NCBI RefSeq assembly: GCF_947172395.1
Contig: NC_069087.1
Location: forward strand, 9,691,107-9,755,106
DNA from: Bicyclus anynana
Lineage: Eukaryota; Arthropoda; Insecta; Lepidoptera; Nymphalidae
DNA: 64,000 nucleotides
Direction of reading: 5' to 3'
The notes under the pieces were generated by a model. That model was not told the origin of the DNA. It did not search any database and saw only the letters and a program-made list of their open reading frames with translations. Positions 39,301-41,499 of this stretch are shown here, in pieces; position 1 is the first letter of the stretch, and every line of letters begins with the position of its first letter. A program made the translations under genes and the position numbers.

Positions 39301-40455
39301 ACTCTTGATATCAGTAAATGTACAATACAATCATGATATAACAATATTTCGCAAATTCTATATAATGCGTAATATTAAGTAAAAGTAACATTATTTTTAT
39401 AGTCAATCGATAAGTCTTCTATTTACGTGATAAATGGAATTAAAATATTAAAAAAATACAAGTAAGTACTAAATTGTTTTAAAAGAAAAGAAGAAATTCT
39501 CATAAATTAAATTATTATTGGACTATTGGATGGTATTTACTTAATGAGATTTAAGATGAAACTGAGCAGTGTTTCATCTTAATCTTCTTTTATCTCTGTA
39601 ATGGAAAAACATTTGACTTTATGCTGTTACCTGTAGACTTAGGTTACCTAAATATATATAAACCCATAGACAACAATTTTTTTTATTGAAAGTAACATTC
39701 GAAGGATTACCGTCTTCGTATGCCATCTGCGTAATTTACGTAAAATACGTCCACACATTCGCATCGTACATATCGGACTTCGAAGTAAAAAAATTGATGA
39801 TATAATTAAAATAGGATAGTTGACTCAAATCAAATTGAATATAAATAAAAAAATATTAATTTCGTGTAGTAAATGGAATAAGGGTCAAAAATATATCGAT
39901 ATTAATTAATAAAAGTTAAGGATTTCTAAAACCCTTAAAAAATTTCCAAATGTCAAAAACGCTATCGTCGATTTTGCGACGTCACAATGTTACTTGATGT
40001 ACTAAACGTCAAAGTAATATTTTTGTCAAGGCTCCGTTTGTAGAGGATTTGTTAACGTGACGTCGTGAAACTGCATCGACAGGCGTTCTGGCTCGTATTG
40101 TCAAAAATATATTTAAAAATTAAAATTTTCATGTAATCAACGCTCAAAAAAATACATTATAATAACCATGTCTCAAAAAAATATTATAAAGTAATAATAA
40201 CAATAATGAACAATTTAAGATCATTTAAAAACTAGCCTATTGTAAAAGAAAACCCAAATATGTTTTGAAAGTCAGCAGGACTTGAGAAACTGTTACAGAA
40301 AGAAAGTTATACCTCTTCAATCAATCAATATGTCTTCGTGTTAACCACAACCGTGACAAAAATATACGAATAAATATATTCGAACATAATGTACTTACAT
40401 GCGTTGATGTTACTATGAGCGTCCAAACCACGAGCGGTAAGGTTTCTATATACAT
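1..40455 (-). CDS. dpy: dumpy (giant EGF/DPY-module extracellular matrix protein), 43 coding exons, 3' end outside window
   Basis: Conceptual join on the minus strand of the 43 exons listed separately. All 42 junctions have GT-AG introns and keep one open frame of about 7,797 codons up to the left edge. The order of hydrophobic leader, LDLa-like segment, calcium-binding EGFs, EGF repeats, Ser/Thr-rich stretch and EGF-DPY-EGF units with the CRPEC..DC..AC..KC..DPC signature is that of insect Dumpy. In Drosophila this protein is a huge apical matrix fibre tethering epidermis to cuticle at muscle attachment sites, wing and trachea. 38 of 42 introns are phase 1; the exceptions are those after exons 1, 6 and 8 (phase 0) and 19 (phase 2). 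The ZP domain and transmembrane anchor known for the family would lie left of base 1. Exon numbers count from the first coding exon. Isoforms cannot be judged from sequence alone. Confidence 0.9.
409..723 (-). CDS. dpy: dpy coding exon 42: EGF-DPY-EGF cassette
   Basis: 105 codons: EGF (CIPSPCGPNSQC), DPY (CRPECIYDEECPSNLAC..MSPC), EGF (CGSNANCNVIAHKAVCHC). Acceptor attttag, donor gtaagc, phase 1-1. Confidence 0.93.
805..1119 (-). CDS. dpy: dpy coding exon 41: EGF-DPY-EGF cassette
   Basis: 105 codons: EGF (CVPSPCGPYSVC), DPY (CRPECMVSSDCMPNRAC..IDPC), EGF (CGVNAKCTVVNHNALCSC). Acceptor tttttag, donor gtgagt, phase 1-1. Confidence 0.93.
1225..1536 (-). CDS. dpy: dpy coding exon 40: EGF-DPY-EGF cassette
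   Basis: 104 codons: EGF (CSRSPCGVNAVCKERHGIGSC), DPY (CRPECVLNSDCPKDRAC..NDPC), EGF (CGMNAECRVNNHAPSCAC). Acceptor ctcgtag, donor gtaagt. Close relative of exons 37 and 43. Confidence 0.93.
1619..1930 (-). CDS. dpy: dpy coding exon 39: EGF-DPY-EGF cassette
   Basis: 104 codons: EGF (CVPNPCGPHSQC), DPY (CRPECVMDIECPGNLAC..SDPC), EGF (CGFHATCNVVKHIPICVC). Acceptor ttttcag, donor gtaagt, phase 1-1. Confidence 0.93.
2008..2319 (-). CDS. dpy: dpy coding exon 38: EGF-DPY-EGF cassette
   Basis: 104 codons: EGF (CHPSPCGPYSKC), DPY (CRPECIVSAECRQNQAC..RDPC), EGF (CGINAQCQVVNHNPICSC). Acceptor tatgcag, donor gtaagt, phase 1-1. Confidence 0.93.
2403..2717 (-). CDS. dpy: dpy coding exon 37: EGF-DPY-EGF cassette
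   Basis: 105 codons: EGF (CYPSPCGSNALCKERNGAGAC), DPY (CRPECVMNTDCAMDKTC..VNPC), EGF (CGQNSECRVSNHAPSCFC). It belongs to the KERN-type cassettes, with exons 40 and 43. Acceptor ttcag, donor gtaag, phase 1-1. Confidence 0.93.
2718..3019. other. Intron of about 300 bp, no internal gene
   Basis: Intron between exons 36 and 37. AT-rich apart from a short GC patch near 2830-2860. I see no coding segment or recognisable repeat. Confidence 0.6.
3020..3334 (-). CDS. dpy: dpy coding exon 36: EGF-DPY-EGF cassette
   Basis: 105 codons: EGF (CLPSPCGPHSTC), DPY (CRPQCLINQDCPLALAC..INPC), EGF (CGFNARCAVQNHQPICSC). Gln replaces the usual Glu of CRPEC. GC content is visibly higher than in the neighbouring cassettes. 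Acceptor atacag, donor gtaagt. Confidence 0.92.
3335..3758. other. Intron of about 420 bp, no internal gene
   Basis: Intron between exons 35 and 36. AT-rich with A/T runs; nothing recognisable. Confidence 0.6.
3759..4067 (-). CDS. dpy: dpy coding exon 35: EGF-DPY-EGF cassette
   Basis: 103 codons: EGF (CQPTPCGPNSEC), DPY (CRPECAVNSDCPTNKAC..KDPC), EGF (CGLDALCHVVSHNPICMC..EGDPFIRC). Acceptor ttacag, donor gtaagc, phase 1-1. First of the array of separate cassette exons. Confidence 0.93.
4163..5422 (-). CDS. dpy: dpy coding exon 34: four fused EGF-DPY-EGF cassettes
   Basis: 420 codons carrying four DPY modules (CRPECVVNSDC, CQPECVSNSDC, CRPECIITQEC, CRPECSHNSDC), each between two EGFs. The exon equals four single-cassette exons (4 x 105 codons) without introns, which suggests fusion of cassette exons by intron loss or a retained ancestral state. 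Acceptor ttacag, donor gtaagt, phase 1-1. Confidence 0.93.
5616..5971 (+). mobile_element. Non-autonomous Helitron-like element
   Basis: It begins TCTATACTTATAATAAATC just after an A and ends GTCCGCTAG just before a T, which fits Helitron insertion between A and T with TC..CTAG ends. A 6-bp stem (gcggac 5945-5950 with gtccgc 5963-5968) sits immediately before the end, as the family requires. It lies in the intron between exons 33 and 34. No Rep/helicase coding is present. The internal ttgtctgtctgtttgtatg stretch is shared with the element ending at 34201. Confidence 0.65.
6043..6378 (-). CDS. dpy: dpy coding exon 33: EGF-DPY-EGF cassette
   Basis: 112 codons: EGF (CTPNPCDPNSLC), DPY module (CRPECVLNSDCAFNKFC..DPC), EGF (CGVNAECKIYHHDPICQC). 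A single complete cassette, slightly longer than those to its left. Acceptor ttatttcag, donor gtaagt, phase 1-1. Confidence 0.92.
6379..6814. other. Intron of about 440 bp, no internal gene
   Basis: Intron between exons 32 and 33. AT-rich; no repeat recognised. Confidence 0.55.
6815..7966 (-). CDS. dpy: dpy coding exon 32: multi-EGF exon with first DPY modules
   Basis: 384 codons: about eight EGFs, one DPY-like module (CEIDDECSLDRSCIGYTC) and one good DPY module (CKPECLMNTDCSPNEAC..KCIDPC). Reading N to C, this is where the CxPEC..DPC signature first appears. Acceptor ttttag, donor gtgagt, phase 1-1. Confidence 0.92.
8058..8348 (-). CDS. dpy: dpy coding exon 31: half-module plus two EGFs
   Basis: Ninety-seven codons: CRSDNECASSEACINGKC, then EGFs ending GYTGNPMISC and GLTGNPFKTC. 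Acceptor tttgtag, donor gtaagt, phase 1-1. The GNP before the last Cys is the form seen in DPY-associated EGFs. Confidence 0.9.
8349..8753. other. Intron of about 400 bp with possible decayed repeat
   Basis: Intron between exons 30 and 31. The stretch around 8435-8475 (catcaaaatcggagctgttt) resembles the interior of common lepidopteran repeats, but no ends are identifiable. Confidence 0.4.
8754..8954 (-). CDS. dpy: dpy coding exon 30: half-module plus EGF
   Basis: Sixty-seven codons, SVCQYNEDCPPELLCDRLNR then an EGF (ECGENAECFPSNHGIQCKC..GNPFLEC). Acceptor gttttag, donor gtacgt, phase 1-1. Confidence 0.88.
9037..9219 (-). CDS. dpy: dpy coding exon 29: half-module plus EGF
   Basis: Sixty-one codons, GCTRNEDCQLTEACINNAC followed by an EGF ending GYQGNGYVGC. 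Acceptor tatccag, donor gtaagc, phase 1-1. Same architecture as exons 28 and 30. Confidence 0.88.
9480..9695 (-). CDS. dpy: dpy coding exon 28: half-module plus EGF
   Basis: Seventy-two codons: EPIGTPKAPEPC linker, half-module (CHSDRDCIETEACFMGLC), then EGF (CGVEAKC..PMCSCPAGYDGDP). An in-frame Met codon upstream lies in the intron; the acceptor attactag keeps the phase. Donor gtaagc within a Cys codon. Confidence 0.88.
9929..15307 (-). CDS. dpy: dpy coding exon 27: giant Ser/Thr/Asn-rich mucin-like exon
   Basis: 1,793 codons in one uninterrupted exon. The first roughly 1,730 residues contain no Cys and are dominated by Thr, Ser, Asn, Glu and Asp, with many N-x-S/T sequons and T/S clusters, as expected of a disordered, O-glycosylated extracellular linker. 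The last 55 or so residues return to a half-module and EGF (CKFNVHCPTNMFC..VCACDGHAGENC). Acceptor attaacag, donor gtatgc, phase 1-1. Drosophila Dumpy also contains long low-complexity stretches (PIGSFEAST repeats). I see no PIGSFEAST motif and no obvious tandem repeat here, so equivalence is only positional and compositional. Confidence 0.9.
15308..16557. other. Intron of 1.25 kb, no internal gene
   Basis: Intron between exons 26 and 27. AT-rich and mostly featureless, with a short (at)n-like stretch around 15780-15815. The small open frame at 16188-16400 shows no recognisable domain and is not supported as a gene. Confidence 0.55.
16558..16635 (-). CDS. dpy: dpy coding exon 26: 78-nt mini-exon before the mucin exon
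   Basis: Twenty-six codons (GEPPTPNCAHCRPGVPCDPF..ACME), the last Cys-rich piece before the Cys-free exon. Its length is a multiple of three and both flanking introns are phase 1, so skipping it would not shift the frame. Acceptor tttaacag, donor gtaagt. Confidence 0.8.
16636..17931. other. Intron of 1.3 kb with decayed repeats
   Basis: Intron between exons 25 and 26. It contains a fragment at about 16690-16760 resembling a dispersed lepidopteran repeat (cacgcgcagtgtagggttcc), a run of ten G at 17066-17075, and at about 17630-17815 a Helitron-like interior ending in gtcgcgggtgtctataag then T, consistent with a degraded end. Its exon-25 end holds the duplicated splice donor. Confidence 0.5.
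17885..17936. repeat. 18-bp direct repeat duplicating the exon 25 splice donor
   Basis: gtctaacaatgtaccttg occurs at 17885-17902 and again at 17919-17936, 34 bp apart. On the coding strand each copy contains CAAG then gtacattg, so the exon 25 donor is present twice. Confidence 0.9.
17932..18006 (-). CDS. dpy: dpy coding exon 25: 75-nt Cys-rich mini-exon
   Basis: Twenty-five codons (VCQCQTSADCARYPNSKC..CICVQ), completing the EGF begun in exon 24. Acceptor gaacag, donor gtacat. The sequence around the donor is directly duplicated 34 bp downstream in the intron, so a second identical donor exists. Confidence 0.78.
18217..18269. repeat. Inverted repeat, 23-bp arms, 2 mismatches
   Basis: Left arm 18217-18239 pairs with 18247-18269 at 21 of 23 positions, with a 7-nt loop. 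It lies in the intron between exons 24 and 25. The following 80 bp (atatccgattgaaaggttga) share a motif with 38085-38125, so it is probably part of a small dispersed element. Confidence 0.75.
18487..18630 (-). CDS. dpy: dpy coding exon 24: GC-rich half-module plus partial EGF
   Basis: Forty-eight codons, ECGAHEQCAVGLAC then DPCARGGPCAAGQHC. Base composition is very different from its neighbours: the centre is a nearly uninterrupted G/C run with third positions almost all G or C. Acceptor atttcgcag, donor gtaaat, phase 1-1, and the frame joins both neighbours. Confidence 0.83.
18631..19325. other. Intron of about 700 bp, no internal gene
   Basis: Intron between exons 23 and 24. AT-rich. The open frame at 18736-19050 lacks any Cys-rich or other recognisable domain and I do not support it. 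Confidence 0.5.
19326..20099 (-). CDS. dpy: dpy coding exon 23: EGF exon
   Basis: 258 codons with four EGF-type units, two of them atypical (CSCPQCYVGQP and CICVEDCHPTV, with extra Cys in the last loop), and half-modules between them (CPLKLACDLNTNQC). Acceptor cttcctag, donor gtaat, phase 1-1. Confidence 0.9.
20100..20720. other. Intron of about 620 bp, no internal gene
   Basis: Intron between exons 22 and 23. Nothing recognisable. Confidence 0.55.
20721..20858 (-). CDS. dpy: dpy coding exon 22: single EGF
   Basis: Forty-six codons with one EGF (DCRTTGCGINGEC..FVCRCIPGTEGQ). Acceptor tacgttag, donor gtaagt, phase 1-1. Confidence 0.87.
21015..21926 (-). CDS. dpy: dpy coding exon 21: EGF exon
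   Basis: 304 codons: about five EGFs interleaved with half-modules, including the unusually dense Cys run CDGFCPCDDSGYC and one ending CSCPPNYIGKPKIEC. Acceptor tttgtag; donor gtacgt splits a Cys codon (T|GT), completed by exon 22. Phase 1-1. Confidence 0.9.
22010..22185 (-). CDS. dpy: dpy coding exon 20: half-module exon
   Basis: It enters in phase 2 and exits in phase 1. The translation is purely half-modules (NICLSNEKCIRGIC, CNSDDGCSEGHIC, CRDDNACESNQAC). Acceptor tttttag, donor gtaat. Confidence 0.87.
22263..22983 (-). CDS. dpy: dpy coding exon 19: EGF and half-modules
   Basis: 240 codons plus two bases: a run of half-modules with two EGFs (CGPNALC..AVCSC and CGANSLC..AICTC). It exits in phase 2, the only phase-2 intron of the chain, and exon 20 compensates. 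Acceptor tttccag, donor gtagta. Confidence 0.88.
23069..23200 (-). CDS. dpy: dpy coding exon 18: Cys-rich half-module exon
   Basis: Forty-four codons made only of short Cys-rich units (LCGSAGECEDGYAC, CKLDEECAMNERC); no complete EGF is present. Acceptor tatttaag, donor gtaagt, phase 1-1. Confidence 0.85.
23488..23670 (-). CDS. dpy: dpy coding exon 17: EGF exon
   Basis: Sixty-one codons: the end of a half-module (VCINDEECELSEKCNNGQC) and one EGF (CGLNAICQTENHIVQCSC) ending DIECVR. Acceptor gttttag, donor gtgagt, phase 1-1. Confidence 0.87.
23722..23970 (+). mobile_element. SINE-like insertion (tRNA-like head) in dpy intron
   Basis: It starts with an A-box-like tRNA segment (ggtttattggttagcc, about 23734-23749). 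The body is the motif gagcacgttgagctgtcgg seen in dispersed lepidopteran SINEs, followed by agcccgctaatggaaaagc and a 3' end at about 23970. The B box is eroded. The right end lies about 40 bp from the weak donor of exon 16. Confidence 0.55.
24010..24201 (-). CDS. dpy: dpy coding exon 16: EGF exon with weak splice donor
   Basis: Sixty-four codons: an EGF (ACDSIKCGPNAEC..QCKCKPGY) plus a half-module ending YCHRGVC. The donor reads AAAG then gttgtt, far from the gtaagt consensus. An alternative GG|gtgttt cut 10 nt upstream is not phase compatible with the same codon split; another cut, GGG|gtgttt, would remove VCK. I keep the gttgtt site because the Cys spacing across the junction (C-x4-C-x3-C) then equals that at the exon 14/15 junction. 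A SINE lies about 40 bp further into the intron. Confidence 0.75.
24306..25016 (-). CDS. dpy: dpy coding exon 15: EGF exon
   Basis: 237 codons. It opens with three consecutive half-modules (CKNSRDC, CNSNDSC and CVSHNDC types), then EGFs ending GDPVKGC twice and GDPYTEGC. Acceptor tttag, donor gtaat, phase 1-1. Confidence 0.9.
25017..25655. other. Intron of about 640 bp with repeat fragment
   Basis: Intron between exons 14 and 15. The GC-richer piece at about 25360-25560 (ggggggtgttaggtttattt) looks like part of a dispersed element rather than coding sequence. No ends were identified. Confidence 0.4.
25656..26321 (-). CDS. dpy: dpy coding exon 14: EGF exon
   Basis: 222 codons: an EGF (CDDFACQGGICKIENH), a cbEGF (DINECINNPC) and two EGF plus half-module units. 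It ends in the half-module tail CVENLCLG, which continues as VCKNSRDC in exon 15. Acceptor ttttacag, donor gtaag, phase 1-1. Confidence 0.9.
26396..29386 (-). CDS. dpy: dpy coding exon 13: 997-codon EGF exon
   Basis: The largest EGF-coding exon here. It contains about ten EGF domains alternating with half-modules, including two clear cbEGFs (DIDECSSRPC and NLDECLNNPC) and a run of consecutive half-modules with little intervening EGF (the stretch around CQKHAQCSIGQACVEGQC). Acceptor tttcacag, donor gtaag, phase 1-1. Its size next to 100-200 nt exons suggests loss of introns that once separated single domains. Confidence 0.92.
29478..29771 (-). CDS. dpy: dpy coding exon 12: EGF exon
   Basis: Ninety-eight codons with an EGF starting CDNYSCASAAQC and ending CPEGMVGNPFPGGAC, then a half-module and a second EGF ending FVGNPDLLC. 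Acceptor aattaaag, donor gtaagt, phase 1-1. Confidence 0.88.
29879..30088 (-). CDS. dpy: dpy coding exon 11: EGF/half-module exon
   Basis: Seventy codons. The first Cys is completed across the intron. A DPY-like half-module (LCSENSQCPNNLACLNRTC) leads into an EGF (CGPNAFCEVENHAPWCRC). Acceptor attttag, donor gtaagt, phase 1-1. Confidence 0.88.
30348..31520 (-). CDS. dpy: dpy coding exon 10: multi-EGF exon
   Basis: 391 codons with at least three cbEGFs starting DINEC, one starting NEC near the end, and intervening EGFs. Acceptor tttttag; donor gtgagt in the middle of a Cys codon (phase 1), completed by exon 11. It is one of the larger exons of the calcium-binding part, which should form a stiff, calcium-stabilised rod. 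Confidence 0.9.
31671..32403 (-). CDS. dpy: dpy coding exon 9: multi-EGF exon
   Basis: 244 codons plus one base. It includes cbEGFs starting DVDEC, DIDEC and DINEC, with shorter Cys-rich half-modules between and after them. The exon happens to begin with an ATG codon immediately after the acceptor tttag. This is not a gene start, because exon 8 enters it in phase 0. Exit phase 1, donor gtaagt. Confidence 0.9.
32485..32750 (-). CDS. dpy: dpy coding exon 8: two calcium-binding EGFs
   Basis: Eighty-nine codons with cbEGFs starting DLDEC and DVNEC. Upstream of the acceptor the intron happens to read on in frame into a hydrophobic stretch, which I take as chance because the cag acceptor at 32751-32753 and the phase fit the chain. 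Exit phase 0, donor gtaat. Confidence 0.87.
32751..33271. other. Intron of about 520 bp, no internal gene
   Basis: Intron between exons 7 and 8. A short imperfect palindrome lies at about 33126-33148 (ctgccgcgcgttcgttgcgg). Nothing else recognisable. Confidence 0.5.
33272..33521 (-). CDS. dpy: dpy coding exon 7: two EGF repeats
   Basis: Eighty-three codons: a cbEGF (CVDLNEC..GGYECSCPPGYEGDP) followed by a second EGF (DACKRATCGRSALC..YRCICPPGFEGDP). Entry phase 0 restores the frame after exon 6; exit is phase 1. Acceptor tttatttcag, donor gtaag. Confidence 0.88.
33651..33766 (-). CDS. dpy: dpy coding exon 6: calcium-binding EGF
   Basis: Thirty-nine codons encoding one EGF (DIDEC..CGANAIC..YTCAC). 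It enters in phase 1 and leaves in phase 0, one of only four departures from phase 1. Donor gtaagt. Confidence 0.88.
33965..34201 (+). mobile_element. Helitron-like element, 3' end clear
   Basis: It ends ..gcatctgctag followed by T, with a 5-bp stem (gcaga 34175-34179, tctgc 34194-34198) just before the end, the same design as the element at 5616-5971. The interior has a gtgtgtgt microsatellite at about 33988-34002 and the ttggctgaaatttgtaatgg segment typical of these elements. The 5' end is not resolved. Confidence 0.55.
34405..34453. repeat. Perfect hairpin, 22-bp arms, 5-nt loop
   Basis: 34405-34426 and 34432-34453 are exact reverse complements (core gaggatgacgtaactc) around the loop actca. 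It sits in the intron between exons 5 and 6. Confidence 0.95.
34523..34654 (-). CDS. dpy: dpy coding exon 5: calcium-binding EGF
   Basis: Forty-four codons encoding one EGF that starts DINEC and ends in an acidic GDGEEEC stretch. It is a phase 1-1, one-domain exon. Acceptor gattatag, donor gtaac. The hairpin at 34405-34453 lies in the intron just 3' of it. Confidence 0.87.
34655..35051. other. Intron of about 400 bp, no internal gene
   Basis: Intron between exons 4 and 5. AT-rich; nothing recognisable. Confidence 0.55.
35052..35168 (-). CDS. dpy: dpy coding exon 4: calcium-binding EGF
   Basis: Thirty-nine codons encoding a single cbEGF starting DVNEC and carrying the NTVGSFQC segment, both part of the calcium-binding and hydroxylation consensus. 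It is a one-domain, phase 1-1 exon with acceptor ttttcag. The donor is gtatc, weaker than the usual gtaag. Confidence 0.88.
35236..35259 (+). repeat. (GGT)8 microsatellite
   Basis: Eight uninterrupted GGT triplets in the intron between exons 3 and 4. Confidence 0.95.
35300..35470 (+). mobile_element. Possible non-LTR retrotransposon fragment
   Basis: One plus-strand frame near 35385-35445 reads W..N.WRNKDRERWKSMEES, resembling the A.DR..W....EAF tail found at the C-terminus of RTE-like reverse transcriptases in Lepidoptera. The flanking frame is broken and short. A weak call from a short motif. Confidence 0.3.
35660..35764 (-). CDS. dpy: dpy coding exon 3: small EGF-like module
   Basis: Thirty-five codons encoding one compact Cys-rich module (DDC..RC..GAC..GVCYC..GGCNC). 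Acceptor ttttcaag and donor gtaagt. Phase 1 at both ends. It is isolated between a repeat-filled 2.5-kb intron on its 5' side and a 0.5-kb intron on its 3' side. Confidence 0.85.
35894..36412 (+). mobile_element. Tc1/mariner-like deletion derivative, copy 1
   Basis: Same sequence as copy 2 (36411-37149) except for a 221-bp internal deletion after 36303 at a TGAAAT microhomology, and one T fewer or more in a poly-T. It starts tatagtatgcgcgtta and ends cccttcac then TA, and shares that TA with copy 2. The remaining open frame (36125-36349) covers only the first 60 or so residues of the helix-turn-helix protein. Confidence 0.75.
36411..37149 (+). mobile_element. Tc1/mariner-like deletion derivative, copy 2
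   Basis: 739-bp unit flanked by TA on both sides, directly adjoining copy 1. It encodes a truncated transposase N-terminus (separate entry). The segment after the stop reads GATGAAGACTCAGATGAAGA in another frame, an acidic DEDSDED tail, suggesting that an internal deletion joined the two ends of a longer transposase gene. Terminal inverted repeats are at most weak. Confidence 0.7.
36641..36985 (+). pseudogene. Truncated DDE-transposase N-terminus (helix-turn-helix)
   Basis: 114 codons from MCYSLRT; the likelier start is the second Met (MDTLFSNVDLKK). Residues around MAAFVCGVSRATVDRI fit a helix-turn-helix DNA-binding segment. NIDDFDKSVLKRTVD resembles the linker preceding the catalytic domain of IS630/Tc1-type transposases found in insects. 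The DDE catalytic domain is absent, so it cannot catalyse transposition alone. It lies within a dpy intron, antisense to dpy. Confidence 0.6.
37150..37331. repeat. 91-bp tandem duplication, 2 copies
   Basis: gacggctccataagaccc starts at 37150 and again at 37241; the two 91-bp units are identical as far as I can read. The first abuts copy 2 of the Tc1/mariner-like element. Confidence 0.92.
37333..38306. other. Intron remainder between exons 2 and 3
   Basis: Besides the SINE at 37620-37785, the segment at about 38030-38125 shares the atatccgattgataatgttg motif with 18310-18360, which marks another dispersed element. No coding sequence. Confidence 0.45.
37620..37785 (+). mobile_element. SINE with Met-tRNA-like head, copy 1
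   Basis: A box actcaacggtaagag, a CAT triplet at the anticodon position, and a perfect B box ggttcgattcc, followed by a non-tRNA tail (ggggatattggtcatatta). The same unit recurs at 59488-59680. The CCA-proximal stem of a real tRNA is not formed. Confidence 0.7.
38307..38508 (-). CDS. dpy: dpy coding exon 2: LDLa-like N-terminal segment
   Basis: Sixty-seven codons. The second half contains CDGVPDCYKASDE followed by another Cys, the acidic calcium-binding signature of an LDL-receptor class A module, although only four Cys are visible rather than six. A segment of this kind is found just after the signal peptide of insect Dumpy. Acceptor atttcag, donor gtaag, exit phase 1. Confidence 0.85.
38509..40398. 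other. Intron of 1.9 kb between exons 1 and 2, no gene seen
   Basis: AT-rich, without supported coding sequence. A perfect hairpin lies at 39551-39582. Nothing else recognised. Confidence 0.5.
39551..39582. repeat. Perfect hairpin, 12-bp arms, 8-nt loop
   Basis: ttaagatgaaac (39551-39562) pairs exactly with gtttcatcttaa (39571-39582) around tgagcagt. Confidence 0.9.
40399..40455 (-). CDS. dpy: dpy coding exon 1: start codon and signal peptide
   Basis: Nineteen codons, beginning MYIETLPLVVWTLIVTSTH: a short N-region followed by a hydrophobic core, as in a signal peptide, fitting secretion. The exon begins at 40460 after a good acceptor (tttgtttcag), so five bases of 5' UTR precede the ATG and a further noncoding exon must lie upstream. 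The donor gtaagt follows directly and the intron is phase 0. The ATG was chosen because it is the first Met, sits right after an acceptor, and joins in frame to the LDLa-like exon. Confidence 0.8.
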
Positions 40456-40888
40456 GGTCTCTGAAACAAAGAAAAATATTTCATTAGATAGTTTAATTTA
40501 TTTTTCAATTATTTAGTTTTCATGAATGGCGTAATTTAGATCCGGAAGTTTGAAAATTAGACTCTAGCGACTTCAGACTTAAAACGCTGAAACTATAGCT
40601 TTCACAAAGAAGTTTTTTAATTAAATAAAAAGTTGTAGGGAATTTTCCTTCAGTTCAATTTGTTACATTTTAATATCGTTAAGTAAATGGGAAAGGACAT
40701 CGTTATTATCAAAACTGTTTTAGAAACCATTTCTCCCATATGACGACAAGCAAAGGCGAACGTACGTGGTGATGACTTCAAACTTCAAAAGTCTCGGAAA
40801 CTATGACATGCAAATCTTTATAATTTCAATACAAGTGAAATAATATGTACCAAGATAATGTATAAAAATGTATATCGTCTAAGAGAGC

Positions 40889-41180
40889 TGTAATAGCCCA
40901 GTGGATATGATCTGCCTCCGATTCCGGAGGGTGTGGGTTCGAATCCGGTCCGGGGCATACACCACCAACTTTTTATTTGTGTGCATTTTAAGAAATCAAA
41001 TATCACGGTGAAGGGAAACATCATGAGAAACCTGCATGCATACCAGAGAATTTTCTTAATTGTCTGCGTGTGTGAAGTCTGCCAATCCGCATTGGGCTAG
41101 CGTGGTGGACTATCGGCCTAACCCCTCTCATTCTGAGAGGAGACTCGAGCTCAGTAGTGAGCTCAGTGGAAGGCAGATTC
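40889..41180 (+). mobile_element. SINE family B, full-length copy
   Basis: tRNA-like head with A box tagcccagtgg and perfect B box ggttcgaatcc, then a body with tgtgtgaagtctgccaatcc and ctcattctgagaggagac. Related copies lie at 45016-45310 and 54475-54655. It sits about 430 bp upstream of the first coding exon. Confidence 0.75.
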
Positions 41181-41451
41181 TGCTGAGAAAAGCCGACAAG
41201 AAACTCGACACTTCTCAACAATTGCAGTTAGTAATGATGTATTTATTAAAACTTTCTACGACTAAATTAAAGGAAGGTATATTTGTGAGTGAGATTAGAT
41301 TCGAGAATATTTTAACAAGGTGAAAAAGCTTGTAGGAACTTTTTCAAAAGTGTCGTTAAATTTTTTTAGGCAATGAAAAAGTCATATTTTTATAGAATTC
41401 TTGAAATACAATTCTTGCAAACTTATGAGCGATGTAATGTCAATAAAAATT

Positions 41452-41499
41452 GATGTAGATACCCAAATTAGTTTCCGTGATGTAGATACCCAAATTAGT
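41452..41499 (+). repeat. 21-bp direct repeat with 6-bp spacer
   Basis: gatgtagatacccaaatta plus gt occurs at 41452-41472 and 41479-41499 without mismatch. Confidence 0.9.

Noticed and set aside
40893..40965. Functional tRNA gene with perfect B box
   Set aside because: Followed by a SINE body found in two more copies in the window.
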